Below, piece after piece: positions 47,001 through 57,043 of a DNA stretch of 64,000 nt. Position numbers and translations under genes: made by a program. The DNA comes from Ulva prolifera (taxonomy: Eukaryota > Chlorophyta > Ulvophyceae > Ulvales > Ulvaceae), in contig CM041202.1 in NCBI GenBank assembly GCA_023078555.1, forward strand, positions 5,876,522-5,940,521, given 5' to 3'. The notes under the pieces were generated by a model. That model made no database searches and was not told the origin of the DNA. It worked only from the letters and a program-made list of their open reading frames with translations. Position 1 is the stretch's first letter, and every line of letters begins with the position of its first letter.

Positions 47001-50000
47001 TGGTGTGCCAATGTGCGGCCCGGGCGTCGAGTCACAGGGAAGAAACAACACAACACCAGGCGCACATGCATAAGAGGAATGGAGTCTGCATATGTATGGC
47101 GCACACCGTTGCTCCGGGGACAGCTGCTCATTAGCAGACATCCGCCCCCCGACGGGCTGCGCATCCTCCGTCCGCCGCCGCCCCGCCGCAGCGTTGCGCA
47201 CCCCCGCGGCCTCCATCCCGCCGCCGCGAGCCCCAGGAGAACCGGCGACGCCATCGGCACTCTGCCTACGCAGGCCGTGCTGATTTGACGGTTCCGGCGA
47301 AGGCGGGCCGGGGCGACGCTGTGGCTGAGGAGCGGGCGGAAGGCCCGGGGGAGCGGGGGGCTGTGCGGCGGCGGGCCGGGGCCGGGGGGGCATGTAGATG
47401 GCGACGTGGCCGCGGTCGGCCTCCGCGGCCGCCTTGTTGCGTAACGCCTGCGCCTGCCGGTTCGCAAACTCCTCACGCATCATCTGCGCCGCCTCGCGGC
47501 TGCGCCGCCTCTCCTCCGCCTACAGGGTGTCACCGCGTCAGCCCAACCGAGGTTGTGTCCACTATGTCTGCCATATTGAGTCTGCCATGGGTACTAGATC
47601 ATCGGCAGCAGGTGCCGCCATCTTTAGTCTCGTCGTGATCCGCACAGGTTTCACTTGTGCATATCGCCCAGAGCCAAACACTGCAGAGTGCTGTGATAGC
47701 CGAAGTGCACAGCTGAAGCAGCGGCGGGCAGTACTCAGCCGCCCCCTACGGTGCAGCACTACAAGCATGTACATGCCACCAAACAATTCGCCAGAGGCAG
47801 GTGCTGACCCGCCACCTCGCCAAGAGGAATTCGCCACATGTGCATGGGGCGCATCATGGCACACAGACATCCTGTATAATACTACGATAGCATTGCAGAC
47901 ACCAAGGCGTGCAAAGGCGTGCAAACAATGGAAGGCATGGCTTCCGGGTGGAGGTGGGGCGGACCCGGGCCTCTCGCTGCCGCTGCAGCACCTCCTCCGC
48001 CCGCTCGCGATCGCGTTGAAGCCGCTCCTGCTGCTGCTCCTGCCGCCGTGCCGCCAGCCGCCTCGCCTGCACGCCAGACCCCCCATGAACCATGCTTTCA
48101 CCCACCAAGCTACCAAAGCGCATGCACGGCTTACTGAGGATCCACATTCCTGGCAGCAGGACACCGTAAACAGCACCTCTACATCGCACAAAGCCAAGAG
48201 GATAATGCGGGGTGTCATGTGCCATGATGTGCTGATCGCATTGAAGGGGAAGGGGGGGGGGGGGGGGGGGGGGGTGTCGGTTGTGGGGGTTTGCGTGTGT
48301 GCGGTGGCCTACCGATGTGAGGGCGCACCTGCTGGGCTATCGCTGCATGGTCCGGGGGCGGCGCATGCATGGGCCGCCCCCCAGGAGCCGCAGCTGCTGC
48401 TGCGGCGAGTAGCGGCGAGTCACGAGCTCCCCCTGCATAGCTTCGCTGCTGCATTCACACCATGCCTCCTCCAACTGAGTTCAAGCGCAGCAGCATAGTC
48501 AGACCTTCATGTGGGGCAGGTCTGCATTGCATCGCGACAATGCAGAGGTGCGATAATCAGTGAAGGTCCCTAATTGTCTCCACAACACTGCATGTTCACA
48601 GTGGGGACTACAGCACCGCTTGCGTAAGCGCGGCTGTGAAGCGCGTGCACACATGGGCGGCACTGCGGCTTGTGCCGCTGTCAAGCAGCTTAGGCATCTC
48701 CCAGTGACGCAACCTGATCATCCACACAGCATCCCCGATCTCAAGGGAGATCTTCAGATTTTGCTGGAGAGCACCACTCTCAGCAGTTGTCAGTGCAAGT
48801 CCTGAAGTAAAGGCAGGTAAAATTGGTTTGAATAGCAGGATCCTTGTGGGGCATTAACAAATCCGGACTACCGGACATATGCAGTACCGGAGGATACAGT
48901 TGCGGGGCTGCACCAGGCGGTGCCAAAGCTGACCAGCACAATAATGCAGCAGCCGCACAGCACCGCACCTCCCAACGGGTTCAGCGGTGGCCGCAGATCC
49001 ACGGGCGGCCTCCGTAATCCCCCCGCAGGCGCGGCGGCCGGTGCCGGCGGCGGCAGCGCACCTGCCGCCGTGGCCCCCAGCTGCCCCTGCGCCGCCGACT
49101 CCGACAGGAACTTGCGGATGCGCGCCTGCATGACGGGCCGGCGCAGCACGGCGCCGATGCTGAGGCGCTGCGCGGGGTCGCGGCGCAGCATGGCGTCAAT
49201 GAGGGCGCGGAGGTCCGCGGAGTACCGCGGCGGCGGCGGCGGGTATGCCCCGCGGACGATCTTGCTGATGAGCGTGCGCATGTCTGGGCCCTCGAACGGG
49301 CGGCGGAGGCACGTGAGCTCGTAGAGCACGCAGCCCGCGCTCCAGACGTCGGTCTTGAAGTTGTACCGGCGGCCGTGGCAGATCTCTGCGGCAGCGCTAG
49401 CAGCCTGAAGAGGATGCCGGAAGCGTGTATGAGGAATAACGAACAACCGGCAGGGGACATCACACATCGCTGACAAGGGTACATCCATCTCAGATCTGGT
49501 GAGCTATGGCACGGCTCAGCGGTTTGTGTGGTGTTGGACTGCTCTGCCTCAGGAGAAAAGGACCTGCTGTGGTGCTGTGTACTGATGGAAATTGGAGGTA
49601 TACTGACGCAGCATGGTGCTCCAGCAGAGCGATGTGGGCAAGGTCATGGGCAGCGACTGGGGACGTGCCGATGCTCAGGTGGCGATTTGGGCATGAGCAT
49701 GTTCACAACACTGCACTCGGTTTCAGGTCATTTTCTCTTGCAGGTCGTGGTTTTCAAGCTGTGCGGCTGGTCGGGATGTTTGGGGTGCTGTGCAGCCCTA
49801 ATGACCCGGTCGAAGCGCCAGCCATTCACACAGAGGAGGGGGCTAGTGTCAGCTTCCTTATCGCTGACAACACAACCGGATAGCAAGTGGCGGCAATGTA
49901 GGTACAGAGGGGGATTGTACCTGGGCTGAGGTAGTATGGAGTCCCAACACCGGTTGCTGCAAGGGCTGTTGTACTGTCAAGGACCTTGGATACACCTAAG

Positions 50001-50525
50001 TCGCCGACCTTCACGATACCAGTTCGGCCAAGGAAAATATTCTGTGTTTTCACATCTCGATGCAGAATCTTCTTGTCGTGCAAGTGCTTGAGAGCTAGGC
50101 ACAGTTGAACAAAGTAGTCCAGAATGGCAGACTCTGTCAGTGCTGCACCTCGGCGCTGTTGCAGGGCCACATGAAGGTCACCTCCATCGCAGTAGTCCAT
50201 GACAATGCAGAGCGTCGTGCCTTCCACGAAGCTTTCGTGACAACTGACGATGTTGGGGTGCTGCAACGCTTTCAGGAGCTGCAAGCGGGGCGAACGTTGA
50301 CAATGCCACCAAGCTGACGCACATGCTGCGATCCAACATCCACAACGGTTATGACGGCAGGCATGCCTCTGCTTCTTGCTTAGCTGCTTCTCTTTCTGCT
50401 GGTTTCATGCTGCGCATAGACACTTCCTTTATGACCACTTGCGATCCATCGGAACGCTTCGTTGCAAGGACAGCACGACCGAAGCTGCCTTTCCCCAGAA
50501 CCTTCCCTCGATCATATTTGTGCAT
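44069..50525 (-). CDS. NEK: NEK1-type NIMA-related protein kinase (8 exons, 1238 aa)
   Basis: Exons: 50525-50367, 50278-49921, 49385-49062, 48432-48329, 48066-47965, 47519-47107, 46773-44799 and 44350-44069. All phases fit. The Ser/Thr kinase domain has loop GKGSFG (11-16), Lys33 in VIKEV, catalytic HRDVKTQN (126-133), DLG (146-148), GTPYYLSPE and DVWSAGC, and ends RPVMQARIRKFLSE. A Gln/Arg-rich coiled coil follows (ARRLAARRQEQQQERLQRDR), then MMREEFANRQAQALRNKAAA and YLENKCAARRNREALLAEAG, matching the basic coiled coil after the NEK1 kinase domain. Next comes a long Ala/Gly/Ser-rich region, then a C-terminal helical block (LVGPGQEGYLQLAHQLIVSE) typical of NEK1/NEK5. Total length is close to animal NEK1. 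NEK1 relatives act at cilia and centrosomes and in DNA-damage signalling, so a role at basal bodies is likely but inferred. Intron 1 (88 bp) uses a GC donor (GAG|GCATGC). The start is the first in-frame ATG ahead of the kinase domain. Confidence 0.92.
48252..48274. repeat. Poly-G homopolymer, 23 bases (intron 4 of the NEK gene)
   Basis: It lies between exons 48432-48329 and 48066-47965, so it does not affect the reading frame. Confidence 0.95.
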
Positions 50526-50999
50526 GATCAACTGATCAAAGCTGCACTTTCAATGGATGCTCAAGTTTAAGTCCTGTACAGGTCTTATTCTATTCGCTAA
50601 GGTTGGCCATCAAGTCGGCAGCAATTTCCGCGATCCCGTCACACGGATGACTATCCGCCATGGGCAGATGCTGCATGAATTGTTGTGGGGATATGCTTGT
50701 ATGGATCAGATCTGTTGCACACGCGGCATTGCGGATACAGATGGGTGCTACCTGTTGGACCCATGAAGCCACTGCTGCACTAGCGGGTGTTCATCGAGCT
50801 GGAGCGTTCACAGTCTGCAGATTGCGACATATACACACATTATACCATTCTACTGTAGTGCTTCCATCTCGGGGTAATCGTGTTCACGCGCCTGCACGCC
50901 AAACGCCTGGCCATCTTCACATCGCACTTCCTCGGTCACCTTCTGACTTCACGAAAGTATCGAACAGCGTATCAAATGGACACCTGATTCCCCAGGACC
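50526..50999. promoter_or_regulatory. Region between the RRM gene stop and the NEK start
   Basis: This 474-bp gap must carry the 3' UTR of the two-RRM gene and the promoter and 5' UTR of the NEK gene, both on the minus strand. I see no clear TATA box or defined element. Confidence 0.4.
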
Positions 51000-53394
51000 T
51001 CAGATGCCTTCCTCAATCACATCTTTTGTCTCGCTTGCCTTCGTTGTTTTAGCTTTTGGTTTGGACTTTTGCTTCTTGGACGGTTGTGCGTACATCACCT
51101 TGAGCTTCCGACCCATCACGCTGGCTCCGTCCATGGACATTGCCCTGCAGAAATGTGTTGACTTCAGCTCCGGCTGGCCAATTTGCATGCAGAGGCCTGC
51201 TCTCTCAAAGCATTTGAAAAAACACCATATGCCCCATGCTGGCCGCGGACCGCCGTTCCTATAATCATCAGCAATCAAAGCAGTCTGAAGTAGCCAGGCT
51301 GTTCAGCACGGTCGCCTGTGCACCTTTTCACGGAATCAAACGAGACACAGCGACGCCCAAGCTGCAGAAGGGCAACCACATCCTGCACTGCACACAGGTC
51401 AAGACTACATCTACAAACATGCAGTGTCGACACGCAGTCTGACAGGATTCCACGACAGTTCCACGCTACAGCTTATCTGGGATGGCGCCAGCCGTACCAT
51501 GTCGCCACAGTCAACATGACACACTGTTACACGCGAGCTTTGAGAACAGCACCAATGTCCAGTGCATGTCAGAGCAGCCAGAGCAGCGCACTTGTCCACA
51601 GCGCCTTCGTCCTCAAAGTGCACGTGAGCAAACCCCTTGTGCTGCCTCGTGCCAGGCTTGTCAAACATGCGCACGAGCTTCGGATGGAAGTCTTCAAAGA
51701 GCTCCGTCACTGCGCCCCGGCTGAGCTCCCATGGGATGTTGCCTACAAACAGCACATTGTAGCCCTTCACCCGCCCCGGTGGACCTTCATGCTCCTTCCG
51801 AGGCTTCTTTGGACCTGTACCAGGTGCGATGTGTGTGACGCTTGCACCGAGACTCACGAGCGCAGTTCTCATGGCTGAATTCATGCGAAGACGACAACGA
51901 CGGTGTATAATGAGGCTAAGGTGCACTGCACCGACGCGGAAAGGCGACGTGCATCTCAGCAACTCAGCATGCCTCTCCGACCTCACATAGGTGAGTGATT
52001 TCACCAATCAATCAAGCAGCGTGGTAGCTGAGCTCCTAGAAGACAAGCTGCGTTATTGACTCAGCAGGTCAGACTTGAAGGCCATTGCCTTGTGCCCGAA
52101 AGCATGAGATCCTGGACAAGATGCCTACAAGACTGTCCATCTGGCAGAGTTGGGCCGTGTCCATCATTCATCGCGGCCTCCAGAACACAATCTCAGAGGA
52201 AATTCATGTCAATCTCAACGTGATTGGGCTCAAACTCCCAGCACCGCCGTGTGGGTGCCCCTTTCAGTTCTCGGTGTATATTTATCATCTCGACTATGCA
52301 GGGCGGCCGGGTTACCGCGTTCAAACCAGTCATGAACGTGTGCTCGACAGATGTCATCATACATCATGTGAATGTAAGGGATTCAAGCGAGAGCCACAGT
52401 TATGTTGAATCACACCTTTCTGGTCGCCCTGAGCGTGTCCCCCAGGCGAGGCTGCACCGTGGGCATCGTTCCTTCCAGCTGCACCTTCACTTCGCCGCCG
52501 CTTGTGCCCCACATCCCCACTGGTCCCATCTTCACTGGCCTTGCCTCCACCCTTCTGGTGGCCATCGGGTCCACCCTCACGGTGCCCGCCCCGCTGTTGC
52601 TGCCCCATCCTGCCCTCACGTGCAGCAGCGCCTGGAGCTGGGACAGGAGCCTTGCAGCGCTGCACAACTAGGTGCTTGCCATCGAGCTCGTCGCCGTTGA
52701 ACTTAAGAGCCGCATCGAAGCCCTCCTCTGTGGCAAACGTGATGAACACGATGCCTCGGAAGTTGCCTGTATCTGGGAACGTCAGCATTGTAAGATCTGA
52801 GATCTCCCCGCACTCTGCCCAGCACTGCCGGATCTCGTCTTCAGTGTACCAGAAAGGCATGCCTCCGATGAAAGCCCTTCGTGGGATGAAACCAGACTCA
52901 TCTGGCTGCATGGAAGGTTTGGCCTTGACATGCCTGGCTGGAGGCTCTTTTATGGGTTTAGAATCGGCCTTACCATGCTTAGATTTCGCTGGATCTGGCT
53001 CGGGGGGTTTTGGCGGGCTAGCGGCGCGTGTATCTATGTTGGTCTGCACATCTGCATCATCATGGTTCCCAGCCTCGGTGCCTGGGCAGGGCTCTTCAAC
53101 AGAGAACGCGAACTGGAAGCCAACACGGGTCTGAGTGGACTTGACGTCTTCAGCTTTGATCCCCAGCCGTTGGCGGATCAGCTCAGCTTCAGCCCTGTTT
53201 CCTTCTTTCGGCCGTGCTGGCGGAGGCTGTGCTGCACCGTCGTCAGCATGCGCTAACACTGCTGACTCCCCGCCCTTGCCCTTCTTCAACTTCTTAGGCT
53301 TTTTGCGTTTAGGCTTCGCCGCTTTTGCGCTTTCATGATCTGGAGGTTGGATGCCAGGCGGGGAGGCTGCATCTTGTGATTTAGCGCCAGCCAT
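51000..53394 (-). CDS. Two-RRM RNA-binding protein, PHIP1/nucleolin-like (3 exons, 448 aa)
   Basis: Exons: 53394-52416, 51814-51592 and 51144-51000. Junction phases are 1 and 2, both consistent. The N-terminus is Lys-rich (KPKRKKPKKLKKGKGG, about 28-42), like a nucleolar or nuclear signal. RRM1 (about 173-250) has RNP2 AFIGGMPFW and RNP1 FRGIVFITF. A Gly/His/Lys-rich linker follows. RRM2 (about 345-420) has RNP2 VLFVGNIPW and RNP1 HKGFAHVHF and finishes across the second intron with MDGASVMGRKLKV. The C-terminus is basic (KKQKSKPKAKTTK), then acidic. The RRM1 pattern GGMPFWYTEDEIRQCWAECG is very like plant phragmoplastin-interacting protein PHIP1 and yeast/plant nucleolar RRM proteins. The likely role is ribosome biogenesis or mRNA handling (inference). 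The ATG at 53394 is used; the codon before it is GTG. Confidence 0.88.
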
Positions 53395-54409
53395 CACGAA
53401 ACGAAACGCACAGGCGCACGTCAGGCTTCCTGGCCGTAGAATATACTATTTACAGTTCTATGGAGCCGATGCCGGGGAACGATGTCAGCGGGAAGACCTA
53501 AATTAGGTGCCAAACAGTTGACACTACTTGAATCGAGAATCAACGGTGATGTGACGCCCACACGTATGTACGAGTGAGATGAATTTTGCACTTGTGTGCT
53601 ACACAATTTGCACTCAGGTCGGTCCTTTGACACTCACGCATCGCAGCTACATGAGCCTGGCTGGAAGCGTTCGTTAAGCCGGCACGGTCATTCGCAATCA
53701 AAACGTCACACCGCGCCGTAAAGCAAAGGGGCTGCACAACGATCAGAGAAAACCCTTCAGGCGCAGCGAACAGACTCGGAATACTCATGCATATCCCGTG
53801 GCCTCATAGCGTAACTGGCAAGCCTGTAAAGTGGAAATTCGATACCGGATGGCGAAGATTAGAGCTCTCGAGAGGGTGAGCCACCACCAAATCCTGGCAT
53901 CAGTACATACTGTGTCATATAATACATCAGGATCGTTGCTTTGTGCGTCCGCGAGGACTCCTTGGGTCAGATTTGATCGAAGGAGCTGCGTCTGGGAGAT
54001 ACCAGTCTGCAGCGGGCAATTCAACAAGGTTGGTTGTGTCCACATCACCGAACAGAAAATGTCGCTTATCGTTTTGGTTATCATTGTTGCAGTTGTGGCA
54101 TTTCCTTGTTCGTATATGTTCCATGTGCTTCCTTTGTTTGCGGGGTTGCGTTTGTTCTAAATCTGGCAGTGTGCTGGCATTCTCGCCGATGCATGTTCGC
54201 GTCGCCGGGTGCAAGTGTTGGTAATTGCAATCACTCAATTGTCTGGTGTGTTCGAACGTAGCCAGTACTCTTCGGTCCGTGTACATGCCTCTTTGGTACC
54301 TGCAGAGCCACAGTGCCACTGTTGTTGAGTCAAAGGGACAGATGACGACACAGAACACGTAACATCCCCTCTTTCGTGAGGCTCAGCTTGTGCTACCACA
54401 GGGGGGGGA

Positions 54410-54442
<33 letters not shown>

Positions 54443-55690
54443 CAGCCCGGGCCTGTGAATGTGCTATCTACTCGGACCATTGCAACACATCTCGCTGAAC
54501 GTGTTCTGGACACAACCATGTTTGACAGAGAGACATCACGGAGAGAGCGGACCACCACATGCCACAATTCGGCATTGGCCGCTAACGCTCGACCGGAATG
54601 TTTCCATACGTCTCGCGAGCTGGTGAACAAGTACAGGCCAGCGGTGTTGCCAATGTCACTACAGCCTTCGCGACAGAGGACGCTGTTCCTGTGAAGGGTG
54701 TGCATAAGGATGTTTTGACATGACCTAGGCGATCGGGCATGGACAGGCAACCAATGGCAGATCTGCAACACATCACAAAGCTTCAAAATGACTGTGCTTA
54801 TGTCTAACAACATTCGTTCGAGCACCATGCACAGCCTGTCGTGTATGCAATGATGTATCGGCTGTTGCATGGACGACGTGTGGGATGCAGCAGTTGATGT
54901 ATTTTGGAGAAAACAAAACCAGGCACTTCTTCAAGGAGGTGATCACAAGACCAGGCACCACACCTTCCGGGTATAGGCCTGCACATGAGTGTGGCCATTC
55001 ATGAACAACGTAGAACCTCATTTGCAAGACATGTGCGATGGCAAGACACTGGTGCAACAATTCAAATACCGATGCATCATCAAGGTGGAGATCTCGATTC
55101 GAATGGTGCGCCTGTTGGGGCAGGGCTTTCATCAAATGATGTCCTGCTACTACTCCCTGCCAAAACTGCAGCACTTGCCATTCCACAGTGTACTGTATTT
55201 GGCTTGGTATATGATCAACCCCTCCTTGACAAGTCCATGGAGGCTGCACACTGTTTGCACACTGTGCGTTACTGCTTTTGAAACACCGCAACCCAGAAGT
55301 CGTTGCAACAAAGCCATTGCAGTCATGTTACCGAATCAATGGAGTGAACGTATCTCAAGTTGTGCTCAATCTCAACTTTTTCGGAATACAACAGCTTGGT
55401 GTCACACTGCAGCAGTGCACATTGGCATATATAATTCGGGTTGATTTACAAATCTGTGGGCCCGGCCACCTACAATCTCAATTGACCGTACAATTCAACT
55501 ATCTTTATTGAATCAGCTACCACCCACAAAGGGACCCAATGCGGACGGAGCCAGCTGCCGCATCCACCCTCACACCACGAGGGTACTGACAGTCAACCAC
55601 TACACCTCACGTACATCTGCCTCAGTGGCAAGGCAAAGACAGTACGGTCCATGGCATAAAGAAAGCTGCCACAGCCAAGGTCCTGGCTAT
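53395..55690. other. Stretch with no confirmed gene
   Basis: It holds the promoter side of the two-RRM gene at the left, a 29-base poly-G run (54411-54439) and a region (about 54773-55444) where several frames on both strands are open for 100-170 codons. None of those translations matches a family I know, so no CDS is called. A tRNA-like pair of boxes at 53801-53848 is discussed under rejected items. Confidence 0.5.
54411..54439. repeat. Poly-G homopolymer, 29 bases
   Basis: Preceded by GGGGGGGGAA, which makes a 39-base purine tract from 54401. No gene overlaps it. Confidence 0.95.
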
Positions 55691-57043
55691 TTACAGGCCT
55701 CGGGGGCGGCGGGAGCGGGGGCCGTCCTGCAATACAATAACACGAGTCAGCATCAGCCTCGCCTAATGATCTTGGATCTTGTTTTGAGGAACAGGAGGAC
55801 ACAGACTTCCATGGCAGAACTGCAGAACTGGATCACAAGCCACAGGCCAGCACACTATGGCCACAATGAAGCAGCATTGCCACCAACCACTCCAGCACAA
55901 CCTCCACGAATCATCAATCATGAAGATCTACGAAGCAATCGATTGGCAACAGGTCCTAGGAGACACAAAATGAAACGGGAGTATGAGGGGGAAGCGCACA
56001 GATGGGCGGCCACGGCGGGTGCCGCGGGTGCCGCGGTCACGAGGGGGGTCTTCAGGGCGGGGGTCGCGCACGCCACGGGGGTCACGGGAGTCGACACGCA
56101 CGCGGTCATCGTCCTCAGGGCGGGGGTCGCGGGGGCCACGGGGGTCGCGCATACGCTCCTCCTCCTCGCCGTAGCCGTAGCCCATCTCCTCCTCGCCGTA
56201 CATGCCGTCGTCTGCATACACCACGAAGGCTATGAATAAGATGTATATGTGGGGGAGATGGGAATGAGCATTGTTGTTCCCTGACGAAGACACCGAAGGA
56301 GTTTGTGCAGAACCGCCAGGGACGATCACCGAGTCAGCAGGACGGCAAGTGTTGGTGGCAACATGAGATATGTCGGTCTTGGTATGCACACCCACACTCT
56401 GGGTGTGTGCTTGCTCTGCTTGATTCCTTCGCGGTGCTGCCCGCCCTGGTACCTTTATCCTTGTAACACACACCGACACACAGAGAGTACGTACTCTGTA
56501 CACTGGAAGCACACGCACAGGAGAGGGGGGAGGGGGGGGGCTCACCACGCTCACGAGGGGGGTCCTCAGGGCGGGGGTCGCGGGGGCCGCGGGGGCCACG
56601 AGGGTCGCGGGGGTCGCGGGGGTCGCGCACGCCGCGGACACCACGCTCGCCACGCTCACGGGGAGGCAGGTCGCGCACACGTCCGGGGTCCTGCGCACGT
56701 GTCCACAAGGGTGTGAGATGAAATGGTGCAGTACTTCATCAGAGGAGATGCACGGCTCATAGGCTTTACTCGCGGGCATGTAGGAGTAAGAATTACACAG
56801 GATCTTCCATGTGCAAATTGTTGAATTGGCAAGGTGCACTGACATAAGCCGGACATCAGCTTTCCGCTGATGAAACAGAATATAATGTCACCATATTCCA
56901 ACGACGTGGAGCTGGAGGGGGTGAGGGCGCACGGTGGGGCGGCCTCCGCGAGGGCGGCGCATACGACCATCGCGGGCGTCAGCGCCGGAGGCGATGGCCA
57001 GAGAGGCCACAGCAGCGAAGAGGATAGACTTGAAGGAAACCAT
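55691..57043 (-). CDS. Small secreted protein of Arg-Asp-Pro repeats (4 exons, 167 aa)
   Basis: Exons: 57043-56933, 56690-56546, 56211-56000 and 55726-55691. Phases 0, 1, 0 fit, and the acceptors are GCGCAG, ATGCAG and TTGCAG. The N-terminus MVSFKSILFAAVASLAIASG followed by ADA is a clear signal peptide. The mature protein begins with a basic stretch (RDGRMRRPRGGRPT) and then consists mostly of units such as RDPRGPRDPRPED and RDPRGVRDPRPEDPPR. One acidic Tyr/Gly insert (MYGEEEMGYGYGEEEE) lies in the middle, and the end is basic (GPRSRRPRGL). It has no Cys after the signal peptide. I know no family with this composition. Charge-rich repeats on a secreted protein could bind polyanions, mineral or wall polymers (speculation). 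Donors of exons 1 and 3 are GTGCGC; if exon 3 instead reads through, the protein ends 22 codons later at an in-frame stop at 55928. Confidence 0.68.
56398..56468 (+). mobile_element. TGTAA-family insertion within intron 2 of the RDP-repeat gene
   Basis: It ends CCTTTATCCTTGTAAC. CACACCCACAC (56387-56397) and CACACCGACAC (56469-56479) bracket it, a 10 of 11 match. It lies in the intron between exons 56690-56546 and 56211-56000, in antisense orientation to the gene. Confidence 0.45.

Noticed and set aside
53801-53848. tRNA-like A box (TGGCCTCATAGCG) and B box (AATTCGATACC)
   Set aside because: The spacing (about 37 bases) is too short for a normal tRNA, the B box lacks GG at its start, and no acceptor or anticodon stem could be drawn. 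It may be a tRNA relic.
54773-55444. Several overlapping frames of 100-170 codons on both strands
   Set aside because: Three frames are open at once and none has a recognisable domain, which points to a low stop frequency and not to a gene.
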